Assembly (NCBI GenBank): GCA_027013095.1
Contig: JALUYI010000042.1
Location: forward strand, 62,001 to 126,000
Reading direction: 5' to 3'
DNA length: 64,000 nucleotides
Source of the DNA: Paracoccaceae bacterium
GTDB lineage: Bacteria; Pseudomonadota; Alphaproteobacteria; Rhodobacterales; Rhodobacteraceae
The position numbers were made by a program, and so were the translations under genes. Positions 36,528 to 48,226 of this stretch are shown piece after piece; position 1 is the first letter of the stretch; each line of letters opens with the position of its first letter. Below the pieces are notes generated by a model. The model had not been told where the DNA came from. It did not search any database and saw nothing but the letters and a program-made list of their open reading frames with translations.

Positions 36528-37000
36528 TTGTATTCCATCTTGACCAGTTGCCAGATCAGGCGACTGTTATAAACGGAGTCGCGCAATTCGGCATGCTGGC
36601 TCATCGGATAAATCATCCAGATTGGCCCCTTTCCGCGTTTTGACAGTGCCTTTCCATCCATGCTGAGTGCCAGTATGGCGTCGTATTTTCTGAGTTCGGA
36701 TACCGCAATCGAGACCTGATAGTCATTGGCTGCCGTCAGCGTAACGGTTTTTGCATCCTTACCGCCCGAGCGGTCCAGAACCAGCCGGGCCAGCGGTCCG
36801 CGAAAATCCCGGGTTCCGTCAACAAACTCATTGGCGGTCCGAACATCCGTCTGCGGCAAGGCACGCAAATCGGACAGGGTGAACCGCTTTTGTATCTTTC
36901 CCTCGGCATCCTGAACCGTCAGAGCGGTTTGGGCGACGGTGACACTGCCGAAAAAGACGGCGAACAAAAATACAAGAAAACCAGGGATTTGCTTGCTCAT
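36524..37000 (-). CDS. Small secreted protein with sulfite-oxidase (molybdopterin-binding)-like fold
   Basis: A 158-aa protein with a signal peptide (FLVFLFAVFFGSVTVAQ, about residues 8-24) and a domain resembling PF00174 oxidoreductase molybdopterin-binding proteins: FTLSDLRALPQ, FRGPLARLVL, VTLTAANDYQVSIAVSELRKYDAILALSMDGKAL, GKGPIWMIYPM. The whole protein contains no cysteine, so the Cys ligand of molybdenum in sulfite oxidase/YedY is missing and a catalytic molybdoenzyme is unlikely. As the first gene of the phosphorelay operon, overlapping the membrane kinase by 4 bp, it is probably the periplasmic ligand-sensing partner. The ATG at 37000 follows GAGGATGCA. Confidence 0.78.
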   Translation of the reverse strand: MSKQIPGFLVFLFAVFFGSVTVAQTALTVQDAEGKIQKRFTLSDLRALPQTDVRTANEFVDGTRDFRGPLARLVLDRSGGKDAKTVTLTAANDYQVSIAVSELRKYDAILALSMDGKALSKRGKGPIWMIYPMSQHAELRDSVYNSRLIWQLVKMEYK

Positions 37001-37116
37001 TGCATCCTCACATTTTTCATGTGACGTAACGTTAGCCGCGTCTTTACCATAAACGCAATGGCAAAATAGCACCAATTTGATGCTTTAACCTGTTGTTAAG
37101 ATATCGTTAATTTGTG

Positions 37117-37149
37117 CTCCCGGGGAAAAGGCACCCTTAGCCCCGGGAG
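37117..37149. terminator. Perfect 9-bp hairpin between prpE and the phosphorelay operon
   Basis: CTCCCGGGG (37117-37125) and CCCCGGGAG (37141-37149) with a 15-nt loop, just past the prpE stop. No T tract follows on the minus strand, so this is a tentative terminator. Confidence 0.45.
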
Positions 37150-37160
37150 AATTCGTCGCC

Positions 37161-39050
<1,890 letters not shown>

Positions 39051-39063
39051 CACTTCGCTCCTT

Positions 39064-41343
39064 TCATCCGTAATGTTGTACCGGCGTCCCCGCCAGAGCT
39101 GCGATATTCAACAGGCCCCGCGCCGTGATTGCAGGCGTCACGATATGCGCCTGATTCCCCATCCCCATCAGGATTGGCCCCACTTCCAGCCCGTGGGCCG
39201 AAATCTTCAAAACGTTTTTCACCCCGCTGGCCGCGTCAGTAGAGGCAAAGACCAGAACATTGGCGGCACAGTCAAACCGCGCATTGGGAAAGACGCGCGC
39301 CCGGATTTCCGGGTCCAGCGCCGCATCCGCATGCATCTCGCCTTCATAATCAAAATCCCGCGGTTCGCTGTCCAGAATCGCCAGAGCGGCGCGCATCCGT
39401 TCTCCGCTGTTGCTGCCCAGATTGCCAAATTGCGAATGGGAGCAGAGCGCAATTTTCGGCTGCACGCCAAACCGGCAGACGTGGCGCGCCGCGGCAATCA
39501 CGGTCTCGGCAATCTGTGCGGGGGTCGGCACCGGATTGACCTGCGTGTCGGCGATGAACAGCGGGCCGTTTTCCAGGATCATCAGGCTGAGCGCGCCGAC
39601 CGGGTGCAGATCGTCGCCGGCCAGAACCTGCGTGACGTAATTCAGATGCCACAGATATTGACCAAATGTGCCACAGATCAAGCTGTCGGCCTCGCCGCGA
39701 TGCACCATGACCGCGCCGATCGCGGTCGAGTTGGTGCGCAGGATCGCCTTGGCCAGATCCGGGGTCACGCCGCGGCGCTGCATCAGCTCGTGATAGGTGC
39801 CCCAATATTCACGAAACCGCTCGTCAAACTGCGGGTTGACCAGATCGAAATGCTCACCCTCGCGGATTTTCAGGCCGAAACGCTCGATCCTGCGGGCCAC
39901 CACCTCAGGGCGCCCGATCAAGATCGGCCGATCCGGCGTTTCATCGACCATCGCACCCGCCGCGCGCAAGACCCTCTCATCCTCGCCCTCGGCAAACACG
40001 ATCCGCCGCTTGGCGGTTCGCGCCGCCTCGAAAACCGGGCGCATGATCAGCGAGGTCTTGAACACGGCACCATCAAGATCGGCCCGATAGGCCGCGATAT
40101 CCTCGATCGGGCGACTGGCCACACCGCTGTCCATCGCCGCCTGTGCGACCGAGCCTGCGACAATTCCCATCAGCCGCGGATCAAACGGTTTGGGGATCAG
40201 ATAGTCGCGACCAAAACTCATGCGTTCCCCCTGATAGGCCGCCGCCGCCTCGGCGCTGGTGGTCGAGCGCGCCAGTTCGGCAATTCCGGCGATACACGCC
40301 AGCTCCATCGCACTGTTGATCTCGGTAGCCCCGACGTCCAGCGCGCCACGGAAAATAAACGGAAAGCACAGGATGTTATTGACCTGATTGGGAAAATCAG
40401 ACCTCCCCGTAGCCATGATCGCATCATCCCGCACCAATTTGACCTGATCCGGCAGGATCTCGGGCGACGGGTTGGCCAGCGCGAAAATAACCGGCTGATC
40501 AGCCATTTTGGCAACATGCCGGGGTTTCAGAACGTCCTTGGCCGATAGCCCCAGAAACAGATCGGCGCCTTCGATCACATCATCCAACATTCTGAGGTCG
40601 GTGTCTTGCGCATACTCCGCCTTTTGCGGGGTCATTTCAGCGTCACGTCCCTTGTAAACCAGCCCGGCGATGTCGCAAAGCCAGACATTTTCGCGCCTGA
40701 CCCCCAGTTTCAGCAGCATGTTGAGGCAAGCAATCCCCGCCGCCCCGCCGCCGGTCGAAACCACCTTGATATCCGCGAAATTCTTGCCGGCGATGCGCAT
40801 TGCATTGGTGGCCGCCGCTCCGACGACGATTGCGGTGCCGTGCTGATCGTCGTGAAAGACCGGAATATTCATCCGTTCACGGCAAAGTTTTTCCACCACG
40901 AAACATTCAGGAGACTTGATGTCCTCAAGATTGATCGCACCAAAGCTGGGTTCAAGCGCGCTGACGATATCTGCCAGTTTTTCTGGGTCGTTCTCGTTCA
41001 ACTCCAGATCAAAGCAGTCGATCCCGGCGAATTTCTTGAACAGGACAGCCTTGCCCTCCATCACCGGCTTGGCCGCCAACGCGCCGATATTTCCCAGACC
41101 CAGAACCGCGGTGCCGTTGGTGACCACCGCCACCAGATTGCTACGTGCGGTGTATTTTGCAACGCTCCTCGGCGTGGCGACGATTTCATTGCACGCTTCG
41201 GCAACGCCGGGGCTGTAGGCCAGGGCCAGATCGCGGCCGTTGGCCAAGGGCTTGGTCGGGCGGATTTCCAGTTTACCGGGGCGAGGAAACTGGTGATACC
41301 TCAATGCAGCCTTGCGCAGTTCCTCGCTTTTGTCCTCAGCCAT
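39064..41343 (-). CDS. maeB: NADP-dependent malic enzyme with C-terminal phosphotransacetylase-like domain
   Basis: Oxidative decarboxylation of malate to pyruvate. The 759-aa MaeB-type architecture has an N-terminal malic domain ([18 protein letters not shown]), an NAD(P)-binding domain with [21 protein letters not shown], and from about residue 430 a PTA/PTB domain ([28 protein letters not shown]), which in this class is regulatory. The ATG at 41343 is preferred to an in-frame start nine codons upstream. With prpE and the Pcc/Mcm genes it drains C4 acids made from propionyl-CoA back to pyruvate. Confidence 0.95.
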   Translation of the reverse strand: MAEDKSEELRKAALRYHQFPRPGKLEIRPTKPLANGRDLALAYSPGVAEACNEIVATPRSVAKYTARSNLVAVVTNGTAVLGLGNIGALAAKPVMEGKAVLFKKFAGIDCFDLELNENDPEKLADIVSALEPSFGAINLEDIKSPECFVVEKLCRERMNIPVFHDDQHGTAIVVGAAATNAMRIAGKNFADIKVVSTGGGAAGIACLNMLLKLGVRRENVWLCDIAGLVYKGRDAEMTPQKAEYAQDTDLRMLDDVIEGADLFLGLSAKDVLKPRHVAKMADQPVIFALANPSPEILPDQVKLVRDDAIMATGRSDFPNQVNNILCFPFIFRGALDVGATEINSAMELACIAGIAELARSTTSAEAAAAYQGERMSFGRDYLIPKPFDPRLMGIVAGSVAQAAMDSGVASRPIEDIAAYRADLDGAVFKTSLIMRPVFEAARTAKRRIVFAEGEDERVLRAAGAMVDETPDRPILIGRPEVVARRIERFGLKIREGEHFDLVNPQFDERFREYWGTYHELMQRRGVTPDLAKAILRTNSTAIGAVMVHRGEADSLICGTFGQYLWHLNYVTQVLAGDDLHPVGALSLMILENGPLFIADTQVNPVPTPAQIAETVIAAARHVCRFGVQPKIALCSHSQFGNLGSNSGERMRAALAILDSEPRDFDYEGEMHADAALDPEIRARVFPNARFDCAANVLVFASTDAASGVKNVLKISAHGLEVGPILMGMGNQAHIVTPAITARGLLNIAALAGTPVQHYG

Positions 41344-41374
41344 GGCGCCATCCTTCCCGATGATTTTCAACGTG

Positions 41375-41388
41375 GTTTAATATTAAAC
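41375..41388. promoter_or_regulatory. 14-bp AT-rich palindrome upstream of maeB-prpE
   Basis: GTTTAATATTAAAC is a perfect palindrome 31 bp before the malic enzyme ATG. On the minus strand it follows TATAGT, a plausible -10 element, so a bound regulator would sit at the transcription start. The regulator is unknown. Confidence 0.45.
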
Positions 41389-41509
41389 TATACTGAACTC
41401 CCCAAAAAGAAACCAGCGGACAACGCGGGAAATCCGGGTCATTATCCTTGAAATATCCGGCATCAGCCCCATTTTCTGTCAAACGTCGAACACCGATGAT
41501 CGGAGAGAT

Positions 41510-42703
41510 ATGCTGCTGGATGCCCTGAACCGCTTTTTTCGCCATGATGCGGCGGGAGGCGTTCTTTTGATTCTGTCGGCGCTGGCCGCCATGATCGCCG
41601 CCAACAGCGTTCTGGAGCCAATGTATGCGCATTTCCTTGGCGCCAATTTCGCAATTACGCTGGATGGGGCTGGCCTTGGCAAACCGCTGCTGCTGTGGAT
41701 CAACGATGGCCTGATGGCGGTATTCTTTTTCCTGATCGGCCTTGAGCTGAAGCGCGAATTGCTGGAAGGCAGACTTAAAAAATTCAGCGACGTCATGTTG
41801 CCGGGACTTGCGGCGGTTGGCGGCATGGCGGTTCCGGCAATTATCTTTGTCGCTCTGAACTGGGGCAGCGCCGAGACCCTGCGCGGCTGGGCCATTCCGT
41901 CGGCCACGGATATTGCCTTTGCCCTCGGGGTTCTGGCCCTGCTTGGCACCCGCGCGCCCGTGGGCCTGAAACTGTTTCTGCTGACGCTGGCCATTCTCGA
42001 CGATATGGGCGCAATCGTGATTATCGCGCTGTTTTACACTTCGGACCTGAACCTTGGCTACATTGCCCTTGCGCTGCTGCCGATTGCGGGAATGTTCTGG
42101 CAAAATCGCCGCGGCGCGCATCGCGTGGCCCCGACCCTGATCTTGGGGACAATTCTGTGGGTTCTGGTCCTGAAATCCGGCATCCATGCGACACTGGCCG
42201 GGGTTCTGACGGCATTTTTCATCCCGCTTACGGACCGGACCGGAAAATCGCCATTGCATGCGCTCGAAACGGCGCTGGCGCCTTATGTCCTGTATCTGAT
42301 CGTGCCGCTCTTTGCCTTTGCCAACGCCGGTGTTGCGCTGTTGGGCCTCAGTCCCCGAGACCTTATTCAACCGCTGCCGCTGGGCGTGGCCGCTGGCCTT
42401 GTGCTGGGCAAGCAGCTGGGCGTGTTCGGAGCAACATGGATCGTCATCCGCCTTGGCCTTGGCCGCTTGCCCGAGGGCGTCCGCTGGGTGCATATCTACG
42501 GTCTGGCCTGCCTTGCCGGGATTGGATTTACCATGTCCCTGTTCATCGGCGGCCTCAGTTTTCAGGCCGACGCACATATGAACGCCGTGCGTCTCGGGGT
42601 TCTGGCGGGCTCGATCATATCGGCGGTTCTGGGCTATGGGGTGCTGTTTCTGGCCAGCACCCGAACCCGCCCCCGCCAAGAGGGCCCCCGCGCGCGGACC
42701 TGA
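41510..42703 (+). CDS. nhaA: Na+/H+ antiporter NhaA
   Basis: Inner-membrane sodium/proton antiporter for Na+ and alkaline pH homeostasis, fitting a marine or saline lifestyle. The 397-aa protein has about 12 hydrophobic segments. The ion-binding aspartates are in the motif LAILDDMGAIVIIALFY, and the conserved ATDIAFALGVLALLG and C-terminal AGIGFTMSLFIGGLSF are present. The ATG at 41510 follows GGAGAG. It is divergent from maeB and converges on the methylmalonyl-CoA mutase gene. Confidence 0.96.
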   Translation: MLLDALNRFFRHDAAGGVLLILSALAAMIAANSVLEPMYAHFLGANFAITLDGAGLGKPLLLWINDGLMAVFFFLIGLELKRELLEGRLKKFSDVMLPGLAAVGGMAVPAIIFVALNWGSAETLRGWAIPSATDIAFALGVLALLGTRAPVGLKLFLLTLAILDDMGAIVIIALFYTSDLNLGYIALALLPIAGMFWQNRRGAHRVAPTLILGTILWVLVLKSGIHATLAGVLTAFFIPLTDRTGKSPLHALETALAPYVLYLIVPLFAFANAGVALLGLSPRDLIQPLPLGVAAGLVLGKQLGVFGATWIVIRLGLGRLPEGVRWVHIYGLACLAGIGFTMSLFIGGLSFQADAHMNAVRLGVLAGSIISAVLGYGVLFLASTRTRPRQEGPRART

Positions 42704-42729
42704 GGCCCGGGCCCAAGCTGTCGTCCCCC

Positions 42730-44862
42730 TCATCCTCGAGCCTCGCGGATGATCGACAGGATGTTTCGCGCCGCCTCGGGGATGTTCGTTCCCGGCCCGA
42801 AAATTGCCCGAACGCCTCGTTTGATCAGGAAATCGTAATCCTGCTGGGGAATAACCCCACCGCAAATGACGATGATGTCCTCGGCGCCCGCCGCCTTCAG
42901 CGCCTCGATCAGTTTTGGCGCCAGCGTCTTGTGCCCCGCTGCCTGACTGCTGATTCCGACCACGTGAACATCATTGTCGATGGCATCCTGCGCCGCCTCT
43001 TCAGGAGTCTGAAAGAGGGGCCCGACATCGACGTCAAAACCGATATCGGCAAATGCGGTGGCGATGACCTTGGCGCCGCGATCATGGCCATCCTGCCCCA
43101 TCTTGACCACCAGCATGCGCGGACGACGCCCCTCAGCGGCGGCAAAATCCTCGACCTCCTGCTGAATGGCGGCAAAGTCCGCATCGCCCTCATAGGCGGC
43201 ACCATAGACCCCCGCCAGCGTTTTCACCTCGGCGCGGTGCCGGCCAAATGCTTTTTCCATGGCGTCCGAAATCTCCCCGACTGTTGCGCGCGCGCGCGCG
43301 GCCTCGACGGCCAACTCCAAAAGGTTGCCCTGTCCTGTGCGCGCCCCCGCCTCAAGAGCAGTAAGGGCCGCCACGCAGGCTGATCCGTCCCTGGTCTCGC
43401 GAAGTTTTCGCAACCGCGCAAGCTGCGCATCACGCACCGCCGTATTGTCGATCTCGCGCACATCGATTTCTGGCTCCTGCTCCAGACGAAAGCGATTCAC
43501 GCCAACAACGACCTCGTCCCCGCGATCGATCGCGGCCTGCCGACGCGCGGCGGCCTCCTCGATCCTCAGCTTGGGCATGCCGCTGGCCACCGCCTTGGTC
43601 ATCCCGCCCATTGCATCCACTTCCTCGATCAGCTCCCAAGCCGCGTCGGCCAGATCGTGGGTCAGCCGTTCAACATAATAAGAGCCCGCCAGCGGATCGA
43701 CGACATGGGTGACCCCGGTCTCATGCTGCAGGATCAGCTGCGTGTTGCGCGCCAGGCGCGCCGAGGCCTCGGTGGGCAGGGCAATCGCCTCGTCAAAACT
43801 GTTCGTGTGCAGGGACTGGGTGCCGCCAAGAACGGCGCTCAACGCCTCATAAGCCGTGCGCACCACGTTGTTATAAGGGTCCTGCTCCTGCAGGCTGACC
43901 CCGGAGGTTTGGCAATGGGTACGCAACATCGAGCTTTGCGGTTTTTTCGGCTCGAACTCGGCCATGATCCGGGACCACAGCAGGCGCGCAGCCCGCAACT
44001 TGGCCGCCTCCATGAAGAAATTCATCCCGATTGCAAAGAAAAACGAAAGCCGTCCGGCGAAACTGTCCACGTCCATGCCCCGGGCAATCGCCGCGCGCAC
44101 ATATTCGCGCCCATCTGCGAGGGTAAAGGCCAGTTCCTGCACCAGCGTCGCACCGGCTTCCTGCATGTGGTAGCCGGAAATCGAGATCGAGTTGAATCGT
44201 GGCATTTTATGAGAAGTGTATTCAATGATGTCAGAAACGATCCGCATCGAGGGCTCAGGCGGGTAAATATAGGTGTTGCGAACCATGAACTCCTTCAAAA
44301 TGTCGTTCTGGATCGTCCCGGACAGCTGCGCCTGTGTGACCCCCTGTTCCTCTCCGGCAACGATAAAGCTGGCCAGAACCGGAATGACCGCGCCATTCAT
44401 CGTCATCGAGACCGAGACCTTGTCCAGCGGAATTTCGTCAAACAGCACCTTCATGTCCTCGACGCTGTCAATCGCAACCCCGGCTTTGCCCACATCGCCA
44501 ATGACCCGCGGGTGATCGCTGTCATAGCCCCGGTGGGTGGCCAAATCAAAGGCCACGGACACCCCCATCTGCCCCGCCTCCAGCGCGCGCCGGTAAAACG
44601 CGTTGCTCTCTTCAGCGGTCGAGAACCCGGCATATTGACGGATCGTCCACGGGCGGTTGGCATACATCGTCGCCCGCGGCCCGCGCAGGAACGGCGCAAA
44701 ACCCGGCATGTTGTCCAGATGCTCCAGCCCGGCAAGGTCACCGGCATCATAAACCGGCTTGACCGCGATCCCTTCCGGGGTGTGCCAGGTCAGATCCTGC
44801 AGCGGCTTGTCCCGCAATTCCTTTTCCGCCAATTTGCGCCAGTCACTCGTCCCGTTCGTCAT
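42730..44862 (-). CDS. scpA: Methylmalonyl-CoA mutase (B12-dependent)
   Basis: Converts (R)-methylmalonyl-CoA to succinyl-CoA with adenosylcobalamin. The 710-aa single-chain type has an N-terminal TIM-barrel substrate domain ([47 protein letters not shown]) and a C-terminal cobalamin domain with the axial-ligand motif [11 protein letters not shown] (His), then GG at [12 protein letters not shown]. It is the last gene of the pcc cluster; its ATG overlaps the stop of the sulfotransferase-like gene by 4 bp. It contains a 15-nt alternating GC run at 43286-43300. Confidence 0.97.
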   Translation of the reverse strand: MTNGTSDWRKLAEKELRDKPLQDLTWHTPEGIAVKPVYDAGDLAGLEHLDNMPGFAPFLRGPRATMYANRPWTIRQYAGFSTAEESNAFYRRALEAGQMGVSVAFDLATHRGYDSDHPRVIGDVGKAGVAIDSVEDMKVLFDEIPLDKVSVSMTMNGAVIPVLASFIVAGEEQGVTQAQLSGTIQNDILKEFMVRNTYIYPPEPSMRIVSDIIEYTSHKMPRFNSISISGYHMQEAGATLVQELAFTLADGREYVRAAIARGMDVDSFAGRLSFFFAIGMNFFMEAAKLRAARLLWSRIMAEFEPKKPQSSMLRTHCQTSGVSLQEQDPYNNVVRTAYEALSAVLGGTQSLHTNSFDEAIALPTEASARLARNTQLILQHETGVTHVVDPLAGSYYVERLTHDLADAAWELIEEVDAMGGMTKAVASGMPKLRIEEAAARRQAAIDRGDEVVVGVNRFRLEQEPEIDVREIDNTAVRDAQLARLRKLRETRDGSACVAALTALEAGARTGQGNLLELAVEAARARATVGEISDAMEKAFGRHRAEVKTLAGVYGAAYEGDADFAAIQQEVEDFAAAEGRRPRMLVVKMGQDGHDRGAKVIATAFADIGFDVDVGPLFQTPEEAAQDAIDNDVHVVGISSQAAGHKTLAPKLIEALKAAGAEDIIVICGGVIPQQDYDFLIKRGVRAIFGPGTNIPEAARNILSIIREARG

Positions 44863-45836
44863 CCCAATCCCCGTTTGATCAACCGCATCGCCGCGGGTTT
44901 TCTCTCGTCACCGTCGGCAAAGCTAACGCGTGCCATGTTCTGGCTGCGCAGCCAGTTCAAATCGGCCTGATACTGCGTGTCAAACGCCGCCAGATGCGCA
45001 GCGTGAAACGGCTGATACGGCCCATCCCCCGTCGGGATCATCGCTGCGGCCGAGGCAAGGCCCCGCTCAAGCAGCAAGTCGCGCAACCCCTCGCGCCCGG
45101 GCGAGGCGTTGGCCTTTTGCGTCATCGGCGCGATCCAGCCGCGCCGCGCCGCCGTCAGCAGACGATACTGGACCTGCGGGCGCCCGATCAGCCGGTCGAA
45201 ATCCCAGACCGTGATGTCAATTCCCGGAAACGCCAGAGCCACATCCGCAACCACCCGTCGCCACGGTCGGGGCAGCCGCGCCAGCCGCTCCAGAACCTCG
45301 CTATCCGCCAGCACGCGCCCGCTTCGCAAGCCATAGCTCAGCACCGAGGCCCAGTAGTCCCCATAGGGCCGAATGGCCATGCCGACCCGCACCAGATGGC
45401 CGCGAAACACGTCAAAAAACGGACCAAGCCGGCGGTCCAGCCCCGGATACAACAGCCCGGTTCGCAGGTTTTCAACCATTGTGCCGATGATGTTTTCCTC
45501 GCTGATCACGAGAGTCCGGACACCACGTGCCTGAAGGCGTTGCAATTCGATCGAGATCAGACCGCGGTTGCGCGCCACCCGTTTTTCACGCGCCAGATCA
45601 AGGCCGCGACGATGGCGCAACAGGCCCGAGAACATCCCAGCGCGGGTCTCTCGCGGGCCCCAGAAAACGACCCCATTTTTCATCAAATTTTGCCGGTTTT
45701 GTCGTAGCGCCAGTTGCAGTGAACTCGTCCCGGTGCGATGCGCACCAATATGAAGGATGACCTCCAAAAAGCTCCACAGTCCCTCTCGCGCCGACCGGAC
45801 AACAGGCCCGATCCCATATGCAATCGCAAGGAACAT
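44859..45836 (-). CDS. Sulfotransferase-like / unknown P-loop protein in the propionyl-CoA cluster
   Basis: A protein of up to 325 aa with an N-terminal beta-strand and phosphate-binding loop [15 protein letters not shown], which resembles the 5'-phosphosulfate loop of PAPS-dependent sulfotransferases, followed by [15 protein letters not shown]. Later conserved motifs are weak: [10 protein letters not shown], and YLR-like [14 protein letters not shown]. The acceptor is unknown. The conserved domain begins near residue 24, so a TTG at 45767 preceded by GGAG is a possible start instead of the ATG at 45836. It is translationally coupled to methylmalonyl-CoA mutase by a 4-bp overlap and lies 124 bp downstream of pccA. 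Confidence 0.65.
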   Translation of the reverse strand: MFLAIAYGIGPVVRSAREGLWSFLEVILHIGAHRTGTSSLQLALRQNRQNLMKNGVVFWGPRETRAGMFSGLLRHRRGLDLAREKRVARNRGLISIELQRLQARGVRTLVISEENIIGTMVENLRTGLLYPGLDRRLGPFFDVFRGHLVRVGMAIRPYGDYWASVLSYGLRSGRVLADSEVLERLARLPRPWRRVVADVALAFPGIDITVWDFDRLIGRPQVQYRLLTAARRGWIAPMTQKANASPGREGLRDLLLERGLASAAAMIPTGDGPYQPFHAAHLAAFDTQYQADLNWLRSQNMARVSFADGDERKPAAMRLIKRGLG

Positions 45837-45960
45837 TAGACCGCCCCCCTCAGTAGCCCGTTAACGGCTGCCGAATATTGCCCGCGCCGGGCGTAAAAAA
45901 TACCGCCATTTTGAATCAAACCCGATGGGGCAAAAGCCAAAGTGGCACCACGCCAGACCA

Positions 45961-47958
45961 TCACGCAAACTCCATGATCACATCATCCACCGCCAGCGAG
46001 GCTCCAACCTCGGCGTTGATCCGGGCCACCACCCCGCGCTTTTCGGCGCGCAAGACATTCTCCATCTTCATCGCTTCAACGGTGCACAGGGCCTGACCCT
46101 CCTCGACCGTGTCGCCCTCGGCCACCGCCAGTGAGACCACCAGCCCCGGCATCGGGCACAGCAGATATTTCGACGTATCGGGCGGCGTCTTTTCGATCAT
46201 CCATTTTGACAGCGCGAATTTGCGCGGGGTTTGCACGCGCACCTTCAGATCAGCGCCGCGGTGGCGCATCCGATAGCCATAGGGCGTGCGCTCGACCTTT
46301 ATCACCAGACGCTGGCCGTCCACGTCCATCACCGCCAGACTGACCCCCGGCACCCAGTCCGAGGCGACCCTGTGGGTCTCGCCATCCTCAAACCTTACCG
46401 TTGCCCCGGCCCGGTCGGCGTCGATCGTCACCCCAATATCCTGACCGCCGAGCGAGATCACCCAGTCACTTCCCACCTCGCGTTCGTGGTTGTCCATCCG
46501 CCCCGAGATTCGGGCATCGCGGATTTCCTGCACCCGGTACATCGCCGCCGCCGCCGCCGCCAGACGCCGCAACGTCGCTGTGTCCAGCGTCGCACCGCAA
46601 AACCCGTTCGGGTATTCCTCGTCGATAAAGGCCGTAGTCACCTCGCCGGCGACAAATTTCGGGTGATCCATCACCGCCGAAAGAAACGGGATATTGTGAC
46701 CGATCCCCTCGACCTCGAATTCATCCAGCGCGTCGCGCATGGCGCGGATTGCCAAGGCGCGATCCGGTGCCCAGGTGCAGAGCTTGGCAATCATCGGGTC
46801 ATAGAACATGCTGATCTCGCCACCCTCAAACACCCCGGTATCGTTGCGCAGGACCGCCTCGCCCAGCGCCCTTTCCGGCGGGCGATAGCGGGTCAGCCGC
46901 CCGGTCGAGGGCAAAAAGTTCCGGGTCGGATCCTCGGCATAAAGCCGGCTTTCGATGGCCCAGCCGTTCAGCGGCACGTCTTGTTGTGCAAGCGTCAGGC
47001 GCTCACCGGCGGCGACGCGAATCATCTGCTCGACCAGGTCGATGCCGGTGATCAACTCCGTGACCGGATGCTCGACCTGAAGGCGGGTGTTCATTTCCAG
47101 AAAATAAAAGTTGCGCGCTGCGTCCACGATGAACTCGACCGTTCCGGCACTCTGGTATTCGACCGCCGCCGCCAGCGCGACCGCCTGAGCACCCATCGCG
47201 GCCCGTGTCGAGGCGTCCATGAAGGGGCTGGGGGCCTCCTCGATCACCTTCTGGTTCCGGCGCTGGATCGAACATTCCCGCTCATTCAGATAGATCAGGT
47301 TCCCGTGGGAGTCGCCCAGAACCTGAATTTCGATATGACGCGGCTGGGTGATGAATTTCTCGATAAAGATCCGGTCGTCGCCAAAGCTGCTGGCCGCTTC
47401 GTTCTTGCTGCTTTGAAAACCCTCGCGCGCCTCGCTGTCGGACCATGCGATTCGCATCCCCTTGCCACCGCCCCCGGCGCTGGCCTTGATCATCACAGGA
47501 TAGCCGATCTCGCGGGAAATCTGCACCGCTTGCTCGGCATCGGCAATTAGCCCCATATGCCCCGGAACGGTCGAGACCCCGGCCTTGGCGGCCAGCTCCT
47601 TTGAGGCAATCTTGTCGCCCATGCACTCAATGGCCCGTGGGCTGGGACCGATAAATGCGACCCCCGCGGCGGCCAGAGCCTCGGCAAACAGGCGGTTTTC
47701 CGACAGGAACCCATAGCCGGGATGCACCGCCTCGGCGCCCGTCTCGCGCACCGCCTGCAGGATGCGCTCGGATAAAAGATAGCTTTCGGCCGCCGGCGAT
47801 GGGCCGATATGCACCGCCTCGTCCGCCATCTCGACATGCCGCGCATTACGGTCGGCATCGGAATAGACGGCAACCGTGGCAATTCCCATCCGGCGGGCGG
47901 TCTCGATCACGCGACAGGCAATTTCGCCCCGGTTTGCAATCAGGATTTTCTTGAACAT
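45961..47958 (-). CDS. pccA: Propionyl-CoA carboxylase alpha subunit (biotin carboxylase + BCCP)
   Basis: Carboxylates biotin and, with PccB, converts propionyl-CoA to methylmalonyl-CoA. The 665-aa protein has a biotin carboxylase N-terminal half (MFKKILIANRGEIACRVI, KASAGGGGKGMRIAW, EMNTRLQVEHPVTELITG), a BT linker domain, and a C-terminal biotinyl domain with the acceptor Lys in VEAMKMEN. The ATG at 47958 begins the conserved N-terminus. Its coding sequence includes a (GCC)n run at about 46544-46562 encoding an Ala stretch. Confidence 0.95.
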   Translation of the reverse strand: MFKKILIANRGEIACRVIETARRMGIATVAVYSDADRNARHVEMADEAVHIGPSPAAESYLLSERILQAVRETGAEAVHPGYGFLSENRLFAEALAAAGVAFIGPSPRAIECMGDKIASKELAAKAGVSTVPGHMGLIADAEQAVQISREIGYPVMIKASAGGGGKGMRIAWSDSEAREGFQSSKNEAASSFGDDRIFIEKFITQPRHIEIQVLGDSHGNLIYLNERECSIQRRNQKVIEEAPSPFMDASTRAAMGAQAVALAAAVEYQSAGTVEFIVDAARNFYFLEMNTRLQVEHPVTELITGIDLVEQMIRVAAGERLTLAQQDVPLNGWAIESRLYAEDPTRNFLPSTGRLTRYRPPERALGEAVLRNDTGVFEGGEISMFYDPMIAKLCTWAPDRALAIRAMRDALDEFEVEGIGHNIPFLSAVMDHPKFVAGEVTTAFIDEEYPNGFCGATLDTATLRRLAAAAAAMYRVQEIRDARISGRMDNHEREVGSDWVISLGGQDIGVTIDADRAGATVRFEDGETHRVASDWVPGVSLAVMDVDGQRLVIKVERTPYGYRMRHRGADLKVRVQTPRKFALSKWMIEKTPPDTSKYLLCPMPGLVVSLAVAEGDTVEEGQALCTVEAMKMENVLRAEKRGVVARINAEVGASLAVDDVIMEFA

Positions 47959-48024
47959 CAGGCCAACCTCGTCAACGGCACGCGCCAAGGATCGCGCCCA
48001 TGGGTTACAAAATCAGAAGACAGG

Positions 48025-48058
48025 AAAAAGGGGCCCGTCCGGCAAAAGAACGGGCCCC
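48025..48058 (-). terminator. Strong intrinsic terminator upstream of pccA
   Basis: On the minus strand GGGGCCCGT and ACGGGCCCC form a perfect 9-bp stem around an 11-nt loop, followed by five T. It lies between the 118-aa unknown gene and pccA, so transcription from pccB would be reduced or regulated before pccA. Confidence 0.85.
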
Positions 48059-48226
48059 GAAGGAGGGGAAGGGTATCTCGATGTAACCTTTGGGGCAGGG
48101 CGTTTGAGACGCAATTCCCTGCCACACCCTCAACATAGGCCCGAAAGCGCGCTTTTCCAAACGGCAAATTCAGGCGCGCAAGGCGGTCGGCGGCAAATTG
48201 CCAAATGCCAAAACCGATAGGCAAAA

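Noticed and set aside
37040-37075. Possible sigma-54 promoter (GG...GC) upstream of the phosphorelay operon, around TTGGTGCTATTTTGCC
   Set aside because: The distance between the GG and GC elements is one base short of the -24/-12 requirement, so I do not call it.
45885-45906. GC hairpin with an adjacent A/T run downstream of pccA
   Set aside because: On the pccA strand the T run precedes the stem instead of following it, so it is not an intrinsic terminator for pccA.
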